A stretch of DNA of 64,000 nt from Daldinia sp. FL1419 (GCA_025201765.1 MU623340.1:62001-126000); one strand, 5' to 3'; positions 23,988-36,317 are shown, numbered from the stretch's first letter. Notes: generated by a model not told the origin, from the sequence alone. Program-made: numbers and translations.

Positions 23988-24391
23988 GACTAATTCTTTA
24001 AATTGTCCGTCCTGAATGTATGACGCGGTCAATTTCGTTTGGCCATTCCCCCTATTTATAGTAAATAAACTAGCGAAGTATACCTATCGCAGCCCTACCC
24101 ACTTCATCACAGTCATTTATGGACTATAATAGCTATGAGTAGTTGCCGTATAGATATCCAATGGGAGGAAACATTGGCGATCGATCCTTAGCGCACGGTC
24201 GCTGTCAGCATCACTGCTGCGGTCGTCTTCATCTTAATTATGAACGAATCCGTAGTTATTAGTTTATAAACAATCAAAACTTGTATAAGCTTACCCTTCT
24301 CATCCGACGTCTCTATTCAATCTCTTGTTCTGACTGCTGTCTATCAAGTATCAGTATCGTGACTCTCGGATAGCCATCACAACATCAAAAC
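23988..24391. other. Intergenic region
   Basis: This is the 3' end of the NDUFAF6-like gene and the promoter of the cupin gene. No gene is seen. Confidence 0.6.
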
Positions 24392-25009
24392 ATGCATCTT
24401 ACCCCAGTACTTCTCAGCCCACTGGGCGTGTTGTTTGTAAGCGCGATAGGGGCCAGCGCTGCTAGTATTCCTTACGAATCTTTAACCCCAATAAATCAAC
24501 GCAGCGCCCAGGATGTCATTGATCAGCTTAAACTCATTCCTAACGACGAGAAGGGTTATTACGTACAGACCTTCGAGGATGCCGACTCGGTTACAAGCTC
24601 AGGCAACAGCACCCGATCTGCTAGCACCGCTATTTACTATCTACTCGAGGGCGCAGTAGGGTCTTCTTACTGGCATCGAGTTGACGCGGTCGAAGTTTGG
24701 CACTATTACGCGGGCGCGCCGCTGACCTTGTCGCTCTCAAACAACGACGGCAAACCCCCGGTAAACCAGGTGCTCGGACCAGATATCTTCAACAATGAGC
24801 AACCCCAAGTAGTTATCCCAAAGGGTACATGGCAGAGTGCACTATCGAGTGGGAAATGGACGTTAGTCGGGACTACAGGTAAGAAGACCGTGTTATTTAT
24901 AACCAGTTGAAGAATATTCGTAACTAAATGCGGCGCAATAGTGGCACCAGGCTTCGTCCCGAACGGCGTTGAACTTGCACCACCCGACTGGAAGCCAGAC
25001 GGAGCGTAA
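24392..25009 (+). CDS. Secreted DUF985 cupin-fold protein
   Basis: This is a 184-aa protein with exons 24392-24878 and 24942-25009; the splice gives TLVGTTVAPGFVPNG. The cupin_5/DUF985 signature is clear: STAIYYLLEG, then SYWHRVDAVEVWHYYAGAPL, then VIPKGTWQSA, and a final APGFVPNGVELAPPDW. Relatives include yeast YML079W, a cupin of unknown function, and proteins that resemble germin or auxin-binding folds. The WHRVDAVEVWH segment provides the likely metal or ligand pocket. The oddity is an N-terminal secretion signal (MHLTPVLLSPLGVLFVSAIG ending ASA), whereas most family members are cytosolic. It may act in the wall or outside the cell. Confidence 0.88.
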
Positions 25010-25183
25010 AGATGGCATATGATAAAATGCCTACCTCACAGATCCTTGATAAGATATCTTACAGAATCACGATGCATGTACTATTTAGGAAGAGTTTATT
25101 TAGTCTTTCATTTAGTTATTTGTATACATTTAGCTAGTATTCACTACTTTCGGTAGCTTTAATGCCCCAAATTTATATCGAAA

Positions 25184-26409
25184 TTAATACCTCTCTTCAT
25201 CACTAGACTCATCGGTGAATTCCGCATCACTAGATCCTTTGTTGATTTCGACAGCATCATTCGTGAGAGGTCTCGGGGTGAATCTGTAAGTCCGAGTGGT
25301 TTTGTAAGGTGAAACTGATGGCTTACGTCTTCTTCTTAGACGCTTCCGAAGCTCGGCAGACCCTTGGGATCCTAGTATATCGGTTTCCATAGACATCCAC
25401 ACATGTTGAGTTTTCTCCATCTTTAATATAACTTCTTCGAATAGTTTGTCAAGGAATACCTTACCCTTGAATAGTGTTGCCGTAACGTAAACCTGTTCCG
25501 CGTACAGCGGGGAATCCACACTTGTCACTTTCTGGGAAAAGGGTTCGCAGTCCACGTTCGGGGAGCCGTTGCCTTTGCGTTGAAGAAAATAGGACCTCAT
25601 ACTCTTATATTTATAAACCTTCTCTAGGAAATATCTTACATTCCTCTCACAGACCTTTGCGGAATCCGCGCCGCAGTGCATGAGTCTAAGTGCCACGCGA
25701 CAGTCTAGTCCTATACGTCCATCTTTGGTTATTCTTCGAAACGACCTTTGCGATGCTAGATCTAGCATACCATCTTCTTCATTGGCGGTTAAGTGAACCA
25801 AAACGCCAACGTTAATCAACATGTCTATTAAATCAAATCGACGTTGTTGTAAGCAATGGAATTTCCAGGAAAGTCTCTATCGTCCGCGTATGTCCAAATT
25901 TAACGGGCCACCAAAGCTCTGGAGCCTCTAGATTAAACCCGTTATGAATCATAAGTTGCGCAATGTTCTCATCAAGTCCAGAAGCAATAGCGAAAGCGTT
26001 GAAGAGACAACAAGATGCCGCCTACAAGGATATCAACTCGCCTATTCGTCGAATTAATTCACCTCTCGTTGATTAGAACAGATTGACGACGTAGTTTACG
26101 AGTAGTACTGTTGTGATAATCCGTGTAGATTGCACGGTTACTGCTTACCCGCCAGCTCGTAATTGTTGCGTCACATATAGTAACAAGCATTGCCTCCGCT
26201 ACTTTGACTAGGGTACAACTTGAATGGTTGAAGACTATCCTCCACACCTCAAATAATATGGTTAAAATAACCATGCTTTGATTTTTGATATCCATGCACA
26301 CTTCATGGTAAAGGGAGGCGGTCAGGAGAGATGCAACTAGCAGCCTAAACCCGCGCGTGATCGCTTCTTGCCTGTGGCCCAGAGTCCTGTCAGCGTTGGT
26401 AAGAAGCAT
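25184..26409 (-). pseudogene. Decayed ankyrin-repeat gene (probable)
   Basis: Pieces of an ankyrin-repeat protein read in order on the minus strand but in different frames. 26409-26059 includes LVKVAEAMLVTICDATI. About 26018-25850 includes GLDENIAQLMIHNGFNLEA, and 25855-25184 includes FDLIDMLINVGVLVHLTANE followed by a basic C-terminal tail (RKRLRRRRK). Stops lie between the blocks; some could be hidden by introns, but no splice combination tried kept all the repeat blocks open. The longest open part is 25822-25184 (212 aa). I read this as a pseudogene, with a multi-exon gene as the alternative. Confidence 0.4.
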
Positions 26410-27350
26410 TCATATCGGCTTGCGTTTCGCGAGTTTGGCGGCTGTCTTGTGATTAAATGCCACGCCGACAATCCAATTCACCCTTTATTTTATTTTATAC
26501 TGGCACTGGCCCCTACGACTCGATAGCCTTTCAGAGGGATTATATCTGTTTAGATGGCTTGGGTGGATGAGGTATGGGCAACACCAAAATATAAATATAA
26601 GCATACAGTCGAATAAACTTGCTAACCTAAGGGGTTGCATTTCATTCCCTAGAGAGAATCCTAGGTCTTAAGTGGAACAGTTTCGGGCGAAGTACCGTGC
26701 AAACGCGAATGGAATCTTTTCCTTAATAGGAAACCCGATCAAGACAAGCTGCTCGGCCGAATTATTGTCATAGCTTAGCTACCATGCTAAGCTTAGATTC
26801 AACATCGGCCGCGGGATGGGGGATCACGAATAATTAAGCGCCAACAACAACAACAACTCCACGTAGTAAACGAGTGGCTACGTAATTTGATCTTACGATC
26901 AATTCGCGATTGACAAAAGCGCTAAGAATATGAGACACGTCTTGGGCGGACTTGGAATAGGAGGCGAACCGCGTAATGTTGAGACATGAAACGTCGCGGA
27001 AACGCTTGGGGTCGCAGGCTTTGGCCATCCGATCTTTGATTCTCTACGGATTCGTAGCGTAGAACCCATCTTAATATTCTCTTTTTGACTCGAATCGATT
27101 CATTTCGTTTCTATATTTTTTTTATATTTTTCTTCACTTTCCATTTGCTTGCCCTGTAGTCACTCTAACTATCGGGTTTTTCTTGTTTTCTTTTCTCTCA
27201 TTCTTTTCCTACCGGGCCGGGATCCCGTCTTTTTACTTGCGCTACGATTTTGTTATATCGCGCTTGCGAGTTAGACAGCAGGGCTGTATAAAGTGGTTTA
27301 TATAAGAAAAAAAAGGGAAAGAAAAGAAAAAGGGGCGACGATTCGGCAAA
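26410..27350. other. Intergenic region, no supported gene
   Basis: This includes the promoter and T-rich leader of the UstYa-like gene. A 64-codon ORF on the minus strand (27028-26834) has no recognisable features. Confidence 0.5.
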
Positions 27351-28342
27351 ATGAAAGACCATCGGAAATCCAAGGACTTGTATCGCAAGCTCAGCATGGC
27401 CCGCGACGAGGATCGTGATGACTCGAGCAGCACGGACGTCGATTTGGAGGCGCTCGACTTGAATGAGAAAGACTACATGCACGAAACAGAAACATCGTGG
27501 ACTGGGGCAGGTGGAAAGAACGTAGTTCTCGCCATAATCAAGGAGAATAGGTGGCTGATTGACACATTCTTATTGGTGCTCATCGTGTTATTGCTTTTAG
27601 GTGGTGACTTTCGTCGACATGGGAGAGCACACTTGTTCGAGGGAGCCGGTGATCTGACGGGGTTCGCACCGGAGTTCGGGCAGAAAATCACAAAATTCTC
27701 TCCGGATCCGTCCTTCGTACCGGAAAACACATCTGAATTCTTTTCAGAAGAGACGCGGAAGAGGTGGTTGGGCTTGGTACCGAGTAAGCAGATATCTGGA
27801 TGCAGTTTTCTCAGCCTGCTTCTTAAAGATCGTTTATGAGAAAACCAAATTAACCAAGAGATGCATCGACAGAGGGCCTCGGCTACCTTGAAATCGAAAA
27901 CCCGCAAGAATATGACAACTTACCAACGCAATTGAATTCATTCCCGGATCAGTTCGTCGTCACTTCATCCATGACGCATCAACTCCACTGCCTGGTAAAT
28001 ATTATACCCCGCCTCCTTTTTTCAATGCATGTGTGAGGTCGTATATGTTCACGAGTAACTAACACTGGTCACCAGTATGCCATCGCCGAAGCATACTCGG
28101 CACTTACGTCGGACGTCAACCGGGTTCCTCAAGAGACCCCGTGGCATCTAACTCACTGCTTCGACTATCTAAGACAGGGCATTATGTGCTGCGGGGACGT
28201 CGCGCTGGAAGGCGAACAGACTACTTTCCCCGATGGTTTCGACGGCAGCGATGGATGGGATGCGAAGCACGTATGCAAGAATTACAATGAAGTATACGAC
28301 TATCTCGAGAAGAATCGAGCCAATGATAAAGTTTGGATATAG
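27351..28342 (+). CDS. UstYa-like oxidase (DUF3328)
   Basis: This is a 277-aa protein with exons 27351-27783, 27861-27994 and 28076-28342. A charged cytosolic N-terminus is followed by one membrane helix (~68-84, WLIDTFLLVLIVLLLLG). The conserved domain carries both UstY signatures, HQLHC (~184-188, in MTHQLHCL) and HLTHC (~213-217, then FDYLRQGIMCCGD), and ends with a Trp-Ile. UstYa-family proteins perform oxidations, cyclisations or chlorinations in fungal peptide and other secondary-metabolite pathways; the two H-x-x-H-C motifs are the proposed active site. It opens the accessory block with GST, MFS exporter, dead P450 and diterpene synthase remnant, so a tailoring role in that pathway is possible. 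No Kex2-processed precursor peptide gene was found nearby. Confidence 0.9.
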
Positions 28343-28446
28343 ATATCTCATGAGCGAAATAAAGGGAGCTCAGATATACCATAGTATTTTACCGAGTTGG
28401 ATCACACACCTTGTCAACTCTTCATACTAAATGTGTGCTGCTCAAC

Positions 28447-29400
28447 TTAATCCGCTGAAGTCTTGCTGCTGTCGGTTGGCTTGGGTTCGTTGTAATCGCC
28501 CGCCTTGATCTTGGCCTCGTATTCTTGGAAGTTCCGGGTACCTTTGGGCATGCCATTCCACATCAAACCCTGTTCATCCATCAACTTGTCTCTCACTCCC
28601 ATGATAGTCTTCCACGAGTCCCGTGATGTCATGCGTTCATGCCAAGCTTTCACGTTAGGGAAGCCGTTAAACTTCTCCGACGCTGGCAGACCTAGCACGG
28701 CGTCTACTCTCTCGTTCCACGGGACAAAGGCCATGTCGGCGTAGGTCATCTTGTCACCCACAAGCCAGTGCTTGCCCTCGAGGCAGCCATCTAATACGCC
28801 GAGGACGCGAGTGACCTGATCACGATATCGCTCAATAGCTGATGAGATCTTTTCGGGGTGATTGTTTCGGAACCTGGGTTAATAACTGTCAGCGAAGTAG
28901 TATCCTAGGGGGTGTGATACCGACCATCCCGCGGTACCCCAGTAAGGGCCCTGTCCGCTCATTTGGAAATGTAGCCATTGATCTAAGTGGTGCACTTCTG
29001 GAAAAGTGGTATAGCTCAGTTTGTGTTCGGTATCATACTGCTTGATGAGGTATGTGATGATAGCACCAGATTCCCATAGTGTTAGGCCGTTATTCGGATC
29101 TTCTATCGCTGGGACACGGCCGTTGGGGTTCACATCAATCAGAGGCTTCTTCTTAACATCTGCAAACTTGATAACTTTTAGAGTATAAGGAACCCCCAAC
29201 TCCTGAAGCACAAAGACGACCTGGAAGATGGTTAGCGTAAATATACTTCGTCGGCCTGTATGCTTTGAATAGGTGTACCTTCCACGGGTTCGGTCCGGGA
29301 GCTAGCGATTAGATGATTAGTAGAAGCCCCGAGAAGGTGAAACGAGGCATTAGTGAATAGCCAACTTACGAGTTATCCAAACACGAATAGGTAGCGCCAT
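28447..29400 (-). CDS. Glutathione S-transferase, Ure2p-like
   Basis: This is a 258-aa GST with four exons: 29400-29370, 29301-29279, 29220-28925 and 28873-28447. The first two are tiny (31 and 23 bases) and were placed by the joined sequence MALPIRVWITPPGPNPWKVV, which matches the PNPxKV start of the thioredoxin-fold domain. That domain continues with NPNGRVPAIEDPN and LWESGAIITYL, the glutathione-binding cis-Pro and ES motifs. The all-helical C-domain has GKHWLVGDKMTYADMAFVPW. Ure2p-type GSTs conjugate or reduce with glutathione and are common in fungal metabolite clusters for detoxification or tailoring. It is convergent with the UstYa-like gene (about 100 bases apart). The gene is intact. 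Confidence 0.93.
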
Positions 29401-30087
29401 AATGGTGAGGTTTAGACCAAGGCAGATCTTAATCCTAGGTAAAGCTACCAGTTGAAAGTACTGAAAAGGTAGATGTAGAAAGCTCCAAGCGCCCGCTCAG
29501 AAATATCAATAGGTTGTTTGTTTTAGTTATCGCGATTCCTCGGCCTTTAAAGGCCTAAGCCCTTCCTTATTGTGTAACCATTGATACATATCTCAAATAC
29601 CTATCTCAAATATCGATGTAAAAGGGAAGTATGTAATCCTACGACGTACATTGGCAGTACATACTTAATACAAAAAAGATATGGTATATGATCGGCACGT
29701 TGTATTATACGATTTTCTATGTACCAATACTTTGAACGAGGTATTTTCCATTAATGATGTAGCACCTAGTGAGAACCCGGAATCCTCCCTACCTCCTGGG
29801 TAGGTACTTAATTATGTGCCCAGGTACCCCCTTGTTCCATAAAATGTGACTGTGGGTGTCTGTGAATTGGAGGCTTATGGGTTTGCCCTTGACTGCCTAC
29901 CTGGGGGGGCACCTTAGTGCCTTAGAACAAAAGTCCCTAACCTAGGTCAATGAATCAATGATAATTTAAACATATTTCCCTACCCTTTAAGCAAGGGAGG
30001 ACATATGATTAACCAACCACCCGGATACTCGGATGCGAATACTAAGAATCGACGTTTACACCTTGACGTTTCTATCCCGTCTAGAGG
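29401..30087. other. Intergenic region between GST and MFS genes
   Basis: This spacer holds the GST promoter and the 3' flank of the MFS gene. It is AT-rich with some GGTACC motifs and has no gene. Confidence 0.55.
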
Positions 30088-31924
30088 TCACTCGTTCTCG
30101 TCCTTCACTGGCTTCTTTTTTGTATTTGTCCAGCTACAGCAAGCCACTAAGAGAAAGGATAGGACCGGTGCTCCGGCAGGGATATACTAGTTTAGAAATA
30201 TTAGCTTAATCATGTGTTGATATTTTGGATACTAGCCTCGTACAAATACTTGAGTTATCGCTTTGCTGTACGCACTGATTACAGCAGGTAAGTCAGAGGC
30301 GTCGACAACTGATCTAACATCGGTTGCGCCGACTGATAACACCACTTCTACGGCGTCGGGCGGTAATATAGGGGCAAGGGTTGATCTGAGTGCTGTATCA
30401 AAGACAGCTTGCCCCACAGCAAGGAAGATGGCGCAGCTCGTTGATATAATCAGAAGGAGGGTCGAGGCGCCGAGAGGGACGATGCTCTTTGGGAGTGATG
30501 CTTGCATGCCAAGATGGGCCTAGAAAGAGCTTGATATGAGCAACGAACCGCCAACGTTCAAAATAATTGATACTGACCTGGGTAGTCGCTAATGCATACC
30601 CAATGCCACCGAAAATCTGGAATCCAATCCATTTTCCAGTATTCACATCGGGGTATAAAGTGCTCAGCAGGCCCCCGCCAATGCAAACTGCACATTCAGC
30701 AAACAACAGAAAGGGGTTCCAATATCCAAATTGCATTACAATAGCAGATATTATAAATGACGCTAATACGTCGGAGATGACCGTTGGGAGATAGTCAACA
30801 CCGCTCTGGATAGGCGAAACCCCAAGGACGGTTTGGAACCAAATAGGTAGCCAATATATGATGAGTTGAAATGGTCCGTTCACGAAGAACGAGCTAAGAC
30901 AAATAAGCCAAGCATTTCGATGAGAAGTAAAGATTCGAGGAGGTATTAAAGCCTGGTCTTGAAGACGCAATTGGTAAGAGACGAATAGAGCCATGACGAC
31001 TGCAAACCCGACAAGAAGCCCAATAATGGTCGCCGACCTCCAGGCGTAATCCCTACCACCCCATTGGACTGCCAGAAGCAGCATGATTAAAGCCCCGGCG
31101 AATAGAAGGAATCCAAGGAAGTCTAGGCTCCTAATCTTCTTCGCCAGTGTTTGCTGTTCGCCTTGGGGAAGTTTGATTCGGACAAAAACGAAAAATAGCG
31201 CTGCCGCAAACCCCCCTATAGGTAGGTTGATGTAGAAGCACCATCTCCACGTAACCCGCTGCGTCAGTGCTCCTCCTAAAGGCGGGCCAACAATGCTAGC
31301 CATGGCAAATGTTGAGCTTAGAATTCCATTCCATATGGCACGTTTATGAAGCGGTATGATTGTCGTCAGAATGGCGAACCCCCCGGCAAAGATGCCGGAT
31401 GCCCCGATACCCGCCACCGCCCTCCCAACAATAAACGCTTTGGACGAGGGGGCAAGGGCGCACACTAGACTTCCAATCTCGAAGATGGCGACATAGAGTA
31501 GATAGGCGAATTTTTGAGAGAATAGAACAAAGGTTTTTCCAGTCAGGGGTTGCGTAGTGCATCTAAGGCGGTGTCAGTATATGTTTCCTTGAAGCTTCTC
31601 GATGAGGGCTATTACAGCGCAAGCTGGAAGGCAGCTCCGTACCAACCGACATCATTTATGGAATTAAACTCTGATGTTATTACAGGAACAGCGGTTGCGA
31701 TGAGATTAAAATCCTATAGAGTTTGGTTAACATGCCAAGACGTCGGCCAGAGGATAGAATAGAATAGATATGCTCACTAGGCCAACTAGAAAGTTGCATA
31801 AACAAATTGAACTATGTATTAAGACAAGCCGTAGCCCTTGAATCTCATTATCTTCCTCTTGGGTGTCCCCTAAGGCGGTTATGCTTTGGTCTACCCTTTT
31901 TTCTCCTGGGTTCTCTTCTAGCAT
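30088..31924 (-). CDS. MFS multidrug/toxin exporter, DHA14-type
   Basis: This is a 534-aa transporter with five exons: 31924-31778, 31713-31616, 31562-30578, 30519-30244 and 30186-30088. The joins restore FLVGLDFNLIATAVPVITSE, FQLALCTTQPLTGKTFVLFS, YALATTQAHLGMQAS and ITQVFYIPAGAPV. The order of 14 membrane segments fits the DHA family. They include the motif-A region GRAVAGIGASGIFAGGFAIL and motif C (GPPLGGALTQRVTWRWCFYINLP, read in part). The last exon supplies the final helix and a Lys-rich tail (TNTKKKPVKDENE). Homologues export mycotoxins or drugs across the plasma membrane by proton antiport. It is intact although its neighbour, the P450, is dead. It is divergent from that P450 across 599 bases. 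Confidence 0.93.
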
Positions 31925-32523
31925 GATGCCTATGCTCGACGGATCCTGCTTGGAGTTTGGGATGGAATTAGTGGAATCTATCCTGATTACCTAGGTACTT
32001 ACTTACTTAGTTACTCAGAAATTATCAGCTTGAGATATTACTAAAACCAAAGGTAAGTCCTACAAAACTAGTAGTTGGGGTGTTCATGAATATTATCATG
32101 AATGAAGGCCTAAAACCAAGAAAGACAACTGCCAGGCGCAGGCTAGGAGCCGACGCTAAATCCGAAGCAATGCGATTAGCGATGTAGTACGAAATTGATA
32201 TAATTGTATTTTGTACACATTACACGTAATTCTCAGAGAGGTGATTCTATCGATGAAATACATAACCCCTTTAGGCCAGGTGTCTAGGTTGACCTTCAGT
32301 AAAGCTTTAGTAGTAGAATTGATAGGCAGTTAAACATCATGATACATGCTATCATGCGTTAATCTTGACTAGTGTCAATATCTCTATTATATGTACGATC
32401 ATCTCTAGGATACTAGTGTTCATGGTTAGGCGCTCATGAAGGCCTATCCATCTAGGTTAATTCATTCTTCAATTATATGTGCTGCTTAACTTCTATTATG
32501 TCAGTATAGTCTTTACTTTCAGA
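31925..32523. promoter_or_regulatory. Divergent promoter, MFS exporter and P450 relic
   Basis: This non-coding spacer separates two head-to-head genes of the accessory block, an arrangement that would allow co-regulation. No factor site is claimed. Confidence 0.45.
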
Positions 32524-34014
32524 ATGACTGAGCTTACTTCGTTCTCTTCGTCCCTATTCTGGGTCTTATTCACAATAGTACTCCTCCATGTCGTGTCGGA
32601 CTCGCTATTGACGTATATGGATGTGAAGAGGGGCAAACATCCCCTCGTGGGAAGCTCGCTACATTTCGCGCCCCGATTCATTCTTATTAATCTTATGTTT
32701 GCTAGCAGTGCTATTTATATCGTTAACCAGGGCCACCAAAAGGTTAGCTCCTCTCCCAGTAGACGTATGAAGGAGTCATCTCTAACAAAATCATCGTATA
32801 GTCCAAGGCTCGAACGTTCCAAGTAGTTCGGTGGGAGGGCAACGTTGTCGTTCTTCCGAACTCTTTGGTCGAAGAGCTCGCAGGCCTTCCTACAACTGTG
32901 GCGAGCCCTCATGGTGCTTTAGAACATGACTTGTTAGGTTCTTATACCGGGCTAGATGTCATATTAGAAAGCCGCCTTCATCACTCTATCGTTCAGCGTA
33001 GGTTTATGCCTCGTCTTGGCCTAATCACAGCCGTCTTGAAAAGGAGCTTATTCCACTTTTCGAGGACCTATTAGGAGAGTGGGTTGAATTCCAACCGTAT
33101 CAAGTTTTCTGCCAATTGGCAACACGACTTACTGCACATGCAATTGTCGGTCCTGCCTTTTGTAACGACCCAGTCTGGTTGGATGTTGCCGTTAACTACA
33201 CAGAGAATTGTAAGTTAACCCTAACTAGAGTCCCCTATCTACATATTTGCGAGGATATTGAGTTTCTATACTATTAGTGTTTAAAACAATTGCAGCTCTG
33301 CGGCTGCTTCCTTCCTGGATGAACTCAGTCGTGTCTCGTCTACTTCCATCATACTGGAAAATACAGGGGTATATCCGATCATCCAGGGCATTGTTAGGTC
33401 CAAAGATAGGAGAGCTCCTTGAGGAGTGAGGATGGCTTACTCGCACCAGATTCCAACGAGGACGAGTTTAATGTTCTTACCTGACTTGCCTTCCTAGCAA
33501 AGGGGCCGGAACGTAGAGCTGACAACATTGCGCATACAGAGGTTCTCATTTCCCTTGCTTCCATTCACACGACTCTTCTTCAGATGTTAAATGTGCTATA
33601 CGACCTTACGTCTCATCCCGAGTTCATGGAAGAGCTGAGAGAGGAGATACACCAAATAGCCTCCGGTCCAGAAGGGTGGACCAAGCCTTACGATTGCCCC
33701 CGACAACCCTTGTACTGAAACAAATTTTTAAAGCAGCATACACGTTTAAAAATGGGCTACATATCCCTAAGGGAACGTACGTCTGTATGCCAGTCTACGC
33801 GATTGAAAATGACCCTAAAAATACCCCGAACCCGGACGAATACGACGGGCTTAGAAGCTATCGCGCGTATGTACAAAGTCAGAAGATCCCAGGAAATCCA
33901 AACAGCTATAAGGAGGTGATCTTTGCTAAGTTACTTGTTGAGTATGACTTCAAGTTCCTGCCGGGCACTGGAAGACCAGCGAATCTAGAAGTCCACGAGT
34001 ATCTATTCTCTTAG
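32524..34014 (+). pseudogene. Cytochrome P450 pseudogene
   Basis: This is the relic of a fungal microsomal P450 of the kind found in diterpene and gibberellin pathways. The N-terminal anchor (SSSLFWVLFTIVLLHVVSD) and exon 1 (32524-32742) are intact, as are intron 32743-32801 and the B/C-region (TTVASPHGALEHDLLGSYTG). Lesions follow. A one-base frameshift lies near 33030, another before 33427, and a TGA at 33482-33484 stands where Trp is expected. One deletion near 33690 removes the region around the ExxR helix. Another near 33915 removes the whole heme-binding loop, so the Cys ligand is gone. The I-helix region (ASIHTTLLQMLNVLYDLT) and the C-terminus (LLVEYDFKFLPGTGRPANLE) remain recognisable. 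It cannot make an active enzyme. Confidence 0.9.
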
Positions 34015-34984
34015 CCGTGGAATAAGATGTTACTCAAGAGGAGGGAGAGTAGTACATTTTCGTTCTGAGATTAAGCCACCTACGTAACTAAATACCTGGA
34101 TCTTATCTACCTACCTACCTTTTTCATAATAGTTGACATTCATAAGAATATCGATATATCGGTAAATACGGGTCCGTACATGGGCAGTAATTAACTTTGA
34201 ATCTATTTCCAACAACACCCGCGCTACATCCGTTGTTAATGCATTAGACTTAGTGATATTGTCGATCGTTGTCGATTGTGGTAAGATTTCTCGAGATGCT
34301 TAGACGCGCCCGGATGTATTACTTCCCATCCGCTTCATTCTATTGCAACCTAATAATGATGGACTAGGGCTGCAATCTGTGTTACCATAGGTAAGTACCT
34401 ACTCGTTACGTCAAAGACTATATCTCCGAACCCTCCAGGGCTGTGTAACCGCTTTCTTCTTGTTTAATTCAGAAAGGTTTACTGGCTGGAAGTAATCTTA
34501 CATCTAAGCACTGGACAAATAGGAATTGGGAAGAACTTATCTTTCTCTAACTCGTACTACACAATATTGCATCCTGTTTCTTTTGTTCTTTTGTTCTTTC
34601 TTTTTGGTCCAACTATTTTTAGAAAGAAAAGAAAAAATACTTTCGAAGGATTCGGAGTTAGGTAGCAATTTGTCTGCCTAAGTTGAGAGCCCCAACTACT
34701 ACTTACAGTACATGTCGACAATTTACATTTATCAAAGATAGGTACCTAGGTAGGTAGGTACGTATAAACGGAGATAACTTGCAGCTCGGCTTGACCATAT
34801 CGTTATAAGTGCTAGTTGAAAAGAAGTAGGTAATATAAATGGCTAACTTGAAGCGAGTACTTTGAGACAAACTAGGATACACGATACAATAGTTGGCGGT
34901 TTTCCCTTTTCAACCCAGCCGTGGCCAATTAAAACCCGAAACGACACCCCTTAGCCCCGTGATACGTTGACACCTCTAGTAACA
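34015..34984. other. Intergenic region
   Basis: This is convergent 3' flank between the P450 relic and the rhodopsin-domain gene. It has poly-T/A tracts near 34570-34640 and a TAGGTAGGTAGG run at about 34749-34760. No gene is seen. Confidence 0.55.
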
Positions 34985-36317
34985 TTAATTACCTACCTTA
35001 TTGGATGCAAACATTTGAGTTTCTTTTTTGTCGTTAGCGGCAAGCACTTGAGTATCGTAGTGGGCTTGAGGCCAGTCGGCGCTTCGTTCGTTGAGTTGAA
35101 GTTGAGAGTCATCCTCTGGCCCCTGTTGAGCGCCAGAGTTAGACACAGAGCGTCTGCTTCTGAGTGATTGTAGAGAAAGCACTGATTGCACGCTACGGAC
35201 GATCGATTCGGGCGCCCTGCCACCAGCTACCAAGGGCCCGTAGCACGGTAAGCAAGCGGCAATAATAGAGCAATTAGGCTCGAGGATCATGAAAATGAAT
35301 TGAACTGATTGTGTGTCTATGGATTCCCTATTAGTGTGTTCATATTTCCCATGCTACCGGACTATTAGTTCAACTTACACACTGCATTTCGGGACTGGTT
35401 CACTTGGTTGAGAGACTGGGATACCAGTACAAGCCTAACGATGGCAGCAACACAGCAGCTTCAAATAGAGATCAGTACTTTAAGAATACCTTAAAGTTTG
35501 GGTAAAGTGACATACAAGGCGCCAAGCCAGAAGATAAGCCCAACAAAAATCTTTTTCCTAGTGGGCATGTGTAGGCCATAAATTACCGGCAACGGAAAAC
35601 AGAGAACGACGACGTCGAGCCCTATGCTCGTGCCAACCTGAGATAATGCGAGGGGTGTTGGGCTAAATCGGCTGTGTCCTTTCCCAGTCCATGAACCAGA
35701 CACTGGATCCGTCTCAAGGAGAACCAACTTGAATAATGTTAGCCTTAGTCCAAAGTCTACTACCAATTTGGGCAACCCACGAAGGAGAACAGGATACCCC
35801 AGCAGCTAACAAGCGCAATCGCAATCCAGACGGCGACTCGAAATTGTTTGTTACTACTGAACACTCTCTTATAAAAAAGTAGAATGGCGATTTTTACGAC
35901 TGTTAAAGCGGGTTGGAGAAGGCATGACGATACCAAGATACACTGTATTCATAGCTCATCAGCTATCCTAACGGAGTAATACTTATTATAGATGATACTG
36001 ACCTTCAGCGAGTCTGTCGTGCCGATAGTCGGGTCTATTTTATAATAATCAATGCCCGCAATCGTTCCAAAAACCCATGAGTTTATGCTCAATGAGATAG
36101 CGAGAATCTAGATTCCATTAGCATATATCTCGCGGCATATAAAAGCCAACTGAGATACCCAGGAGGTTATAATCCACCAGTCATCCGCTTGAAGCTGCAG
36201 CCGGGCCATACTTCGAGCTTTAAAGCGAAGATAAATAGCACCAAGGGATAGAAGTGGGATAATAACCGACACGATGATAAGCGGCTTGGTAACTAAAGTA
36301 TGCACCCGCTCCGCCAT
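34985..36317 (-). CDS. Fungal rhodopsin-domain integral membrane protein
   Basis: This is a 345-aa seven-helix membrane protein of the fungal rhodopsin-domain family (the SAT4/PTH11-related group). Exons on the minus strand are 36317-36159, 36107-36003, 35942-35781, 35727-35516, 35458-35379 and 35304-34985. Family marks include AIYLRFKARSM followed by ADDWWI, LTVVKIAILLFYKRVF, then SIGLDVVVLCFPLPVIYGLHM, the segment KIFVGLIFWLGAFCCVAAIV, and EPNCSIIAACLPCYGPL. A hydrophilic cytosolic tail of ~75 residues ends the protein. Function is not known; relatives are proposed receptors or sensors and occur in or beside metabolite clusters. The Cys usually found in the FQC motif of helix 4-5 is absent (LLETDPVSGSW). 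All six exons stay open, so the gene looks functional. Confidence 0.82.

Noticed and set aside
26834..27028. 64-codon ORF on the minus strand
   Set aside because: No motif, no splice partner, low-complexity end (VVVVV); likely chance.
30187..30243. Apparent early stop of the MFS transporter after ITQVFVRG
   Set aside because: The stop lies inside an intron; splicing to 30186 adds the final helix and a Lys-rich tail, so the gene is intact.
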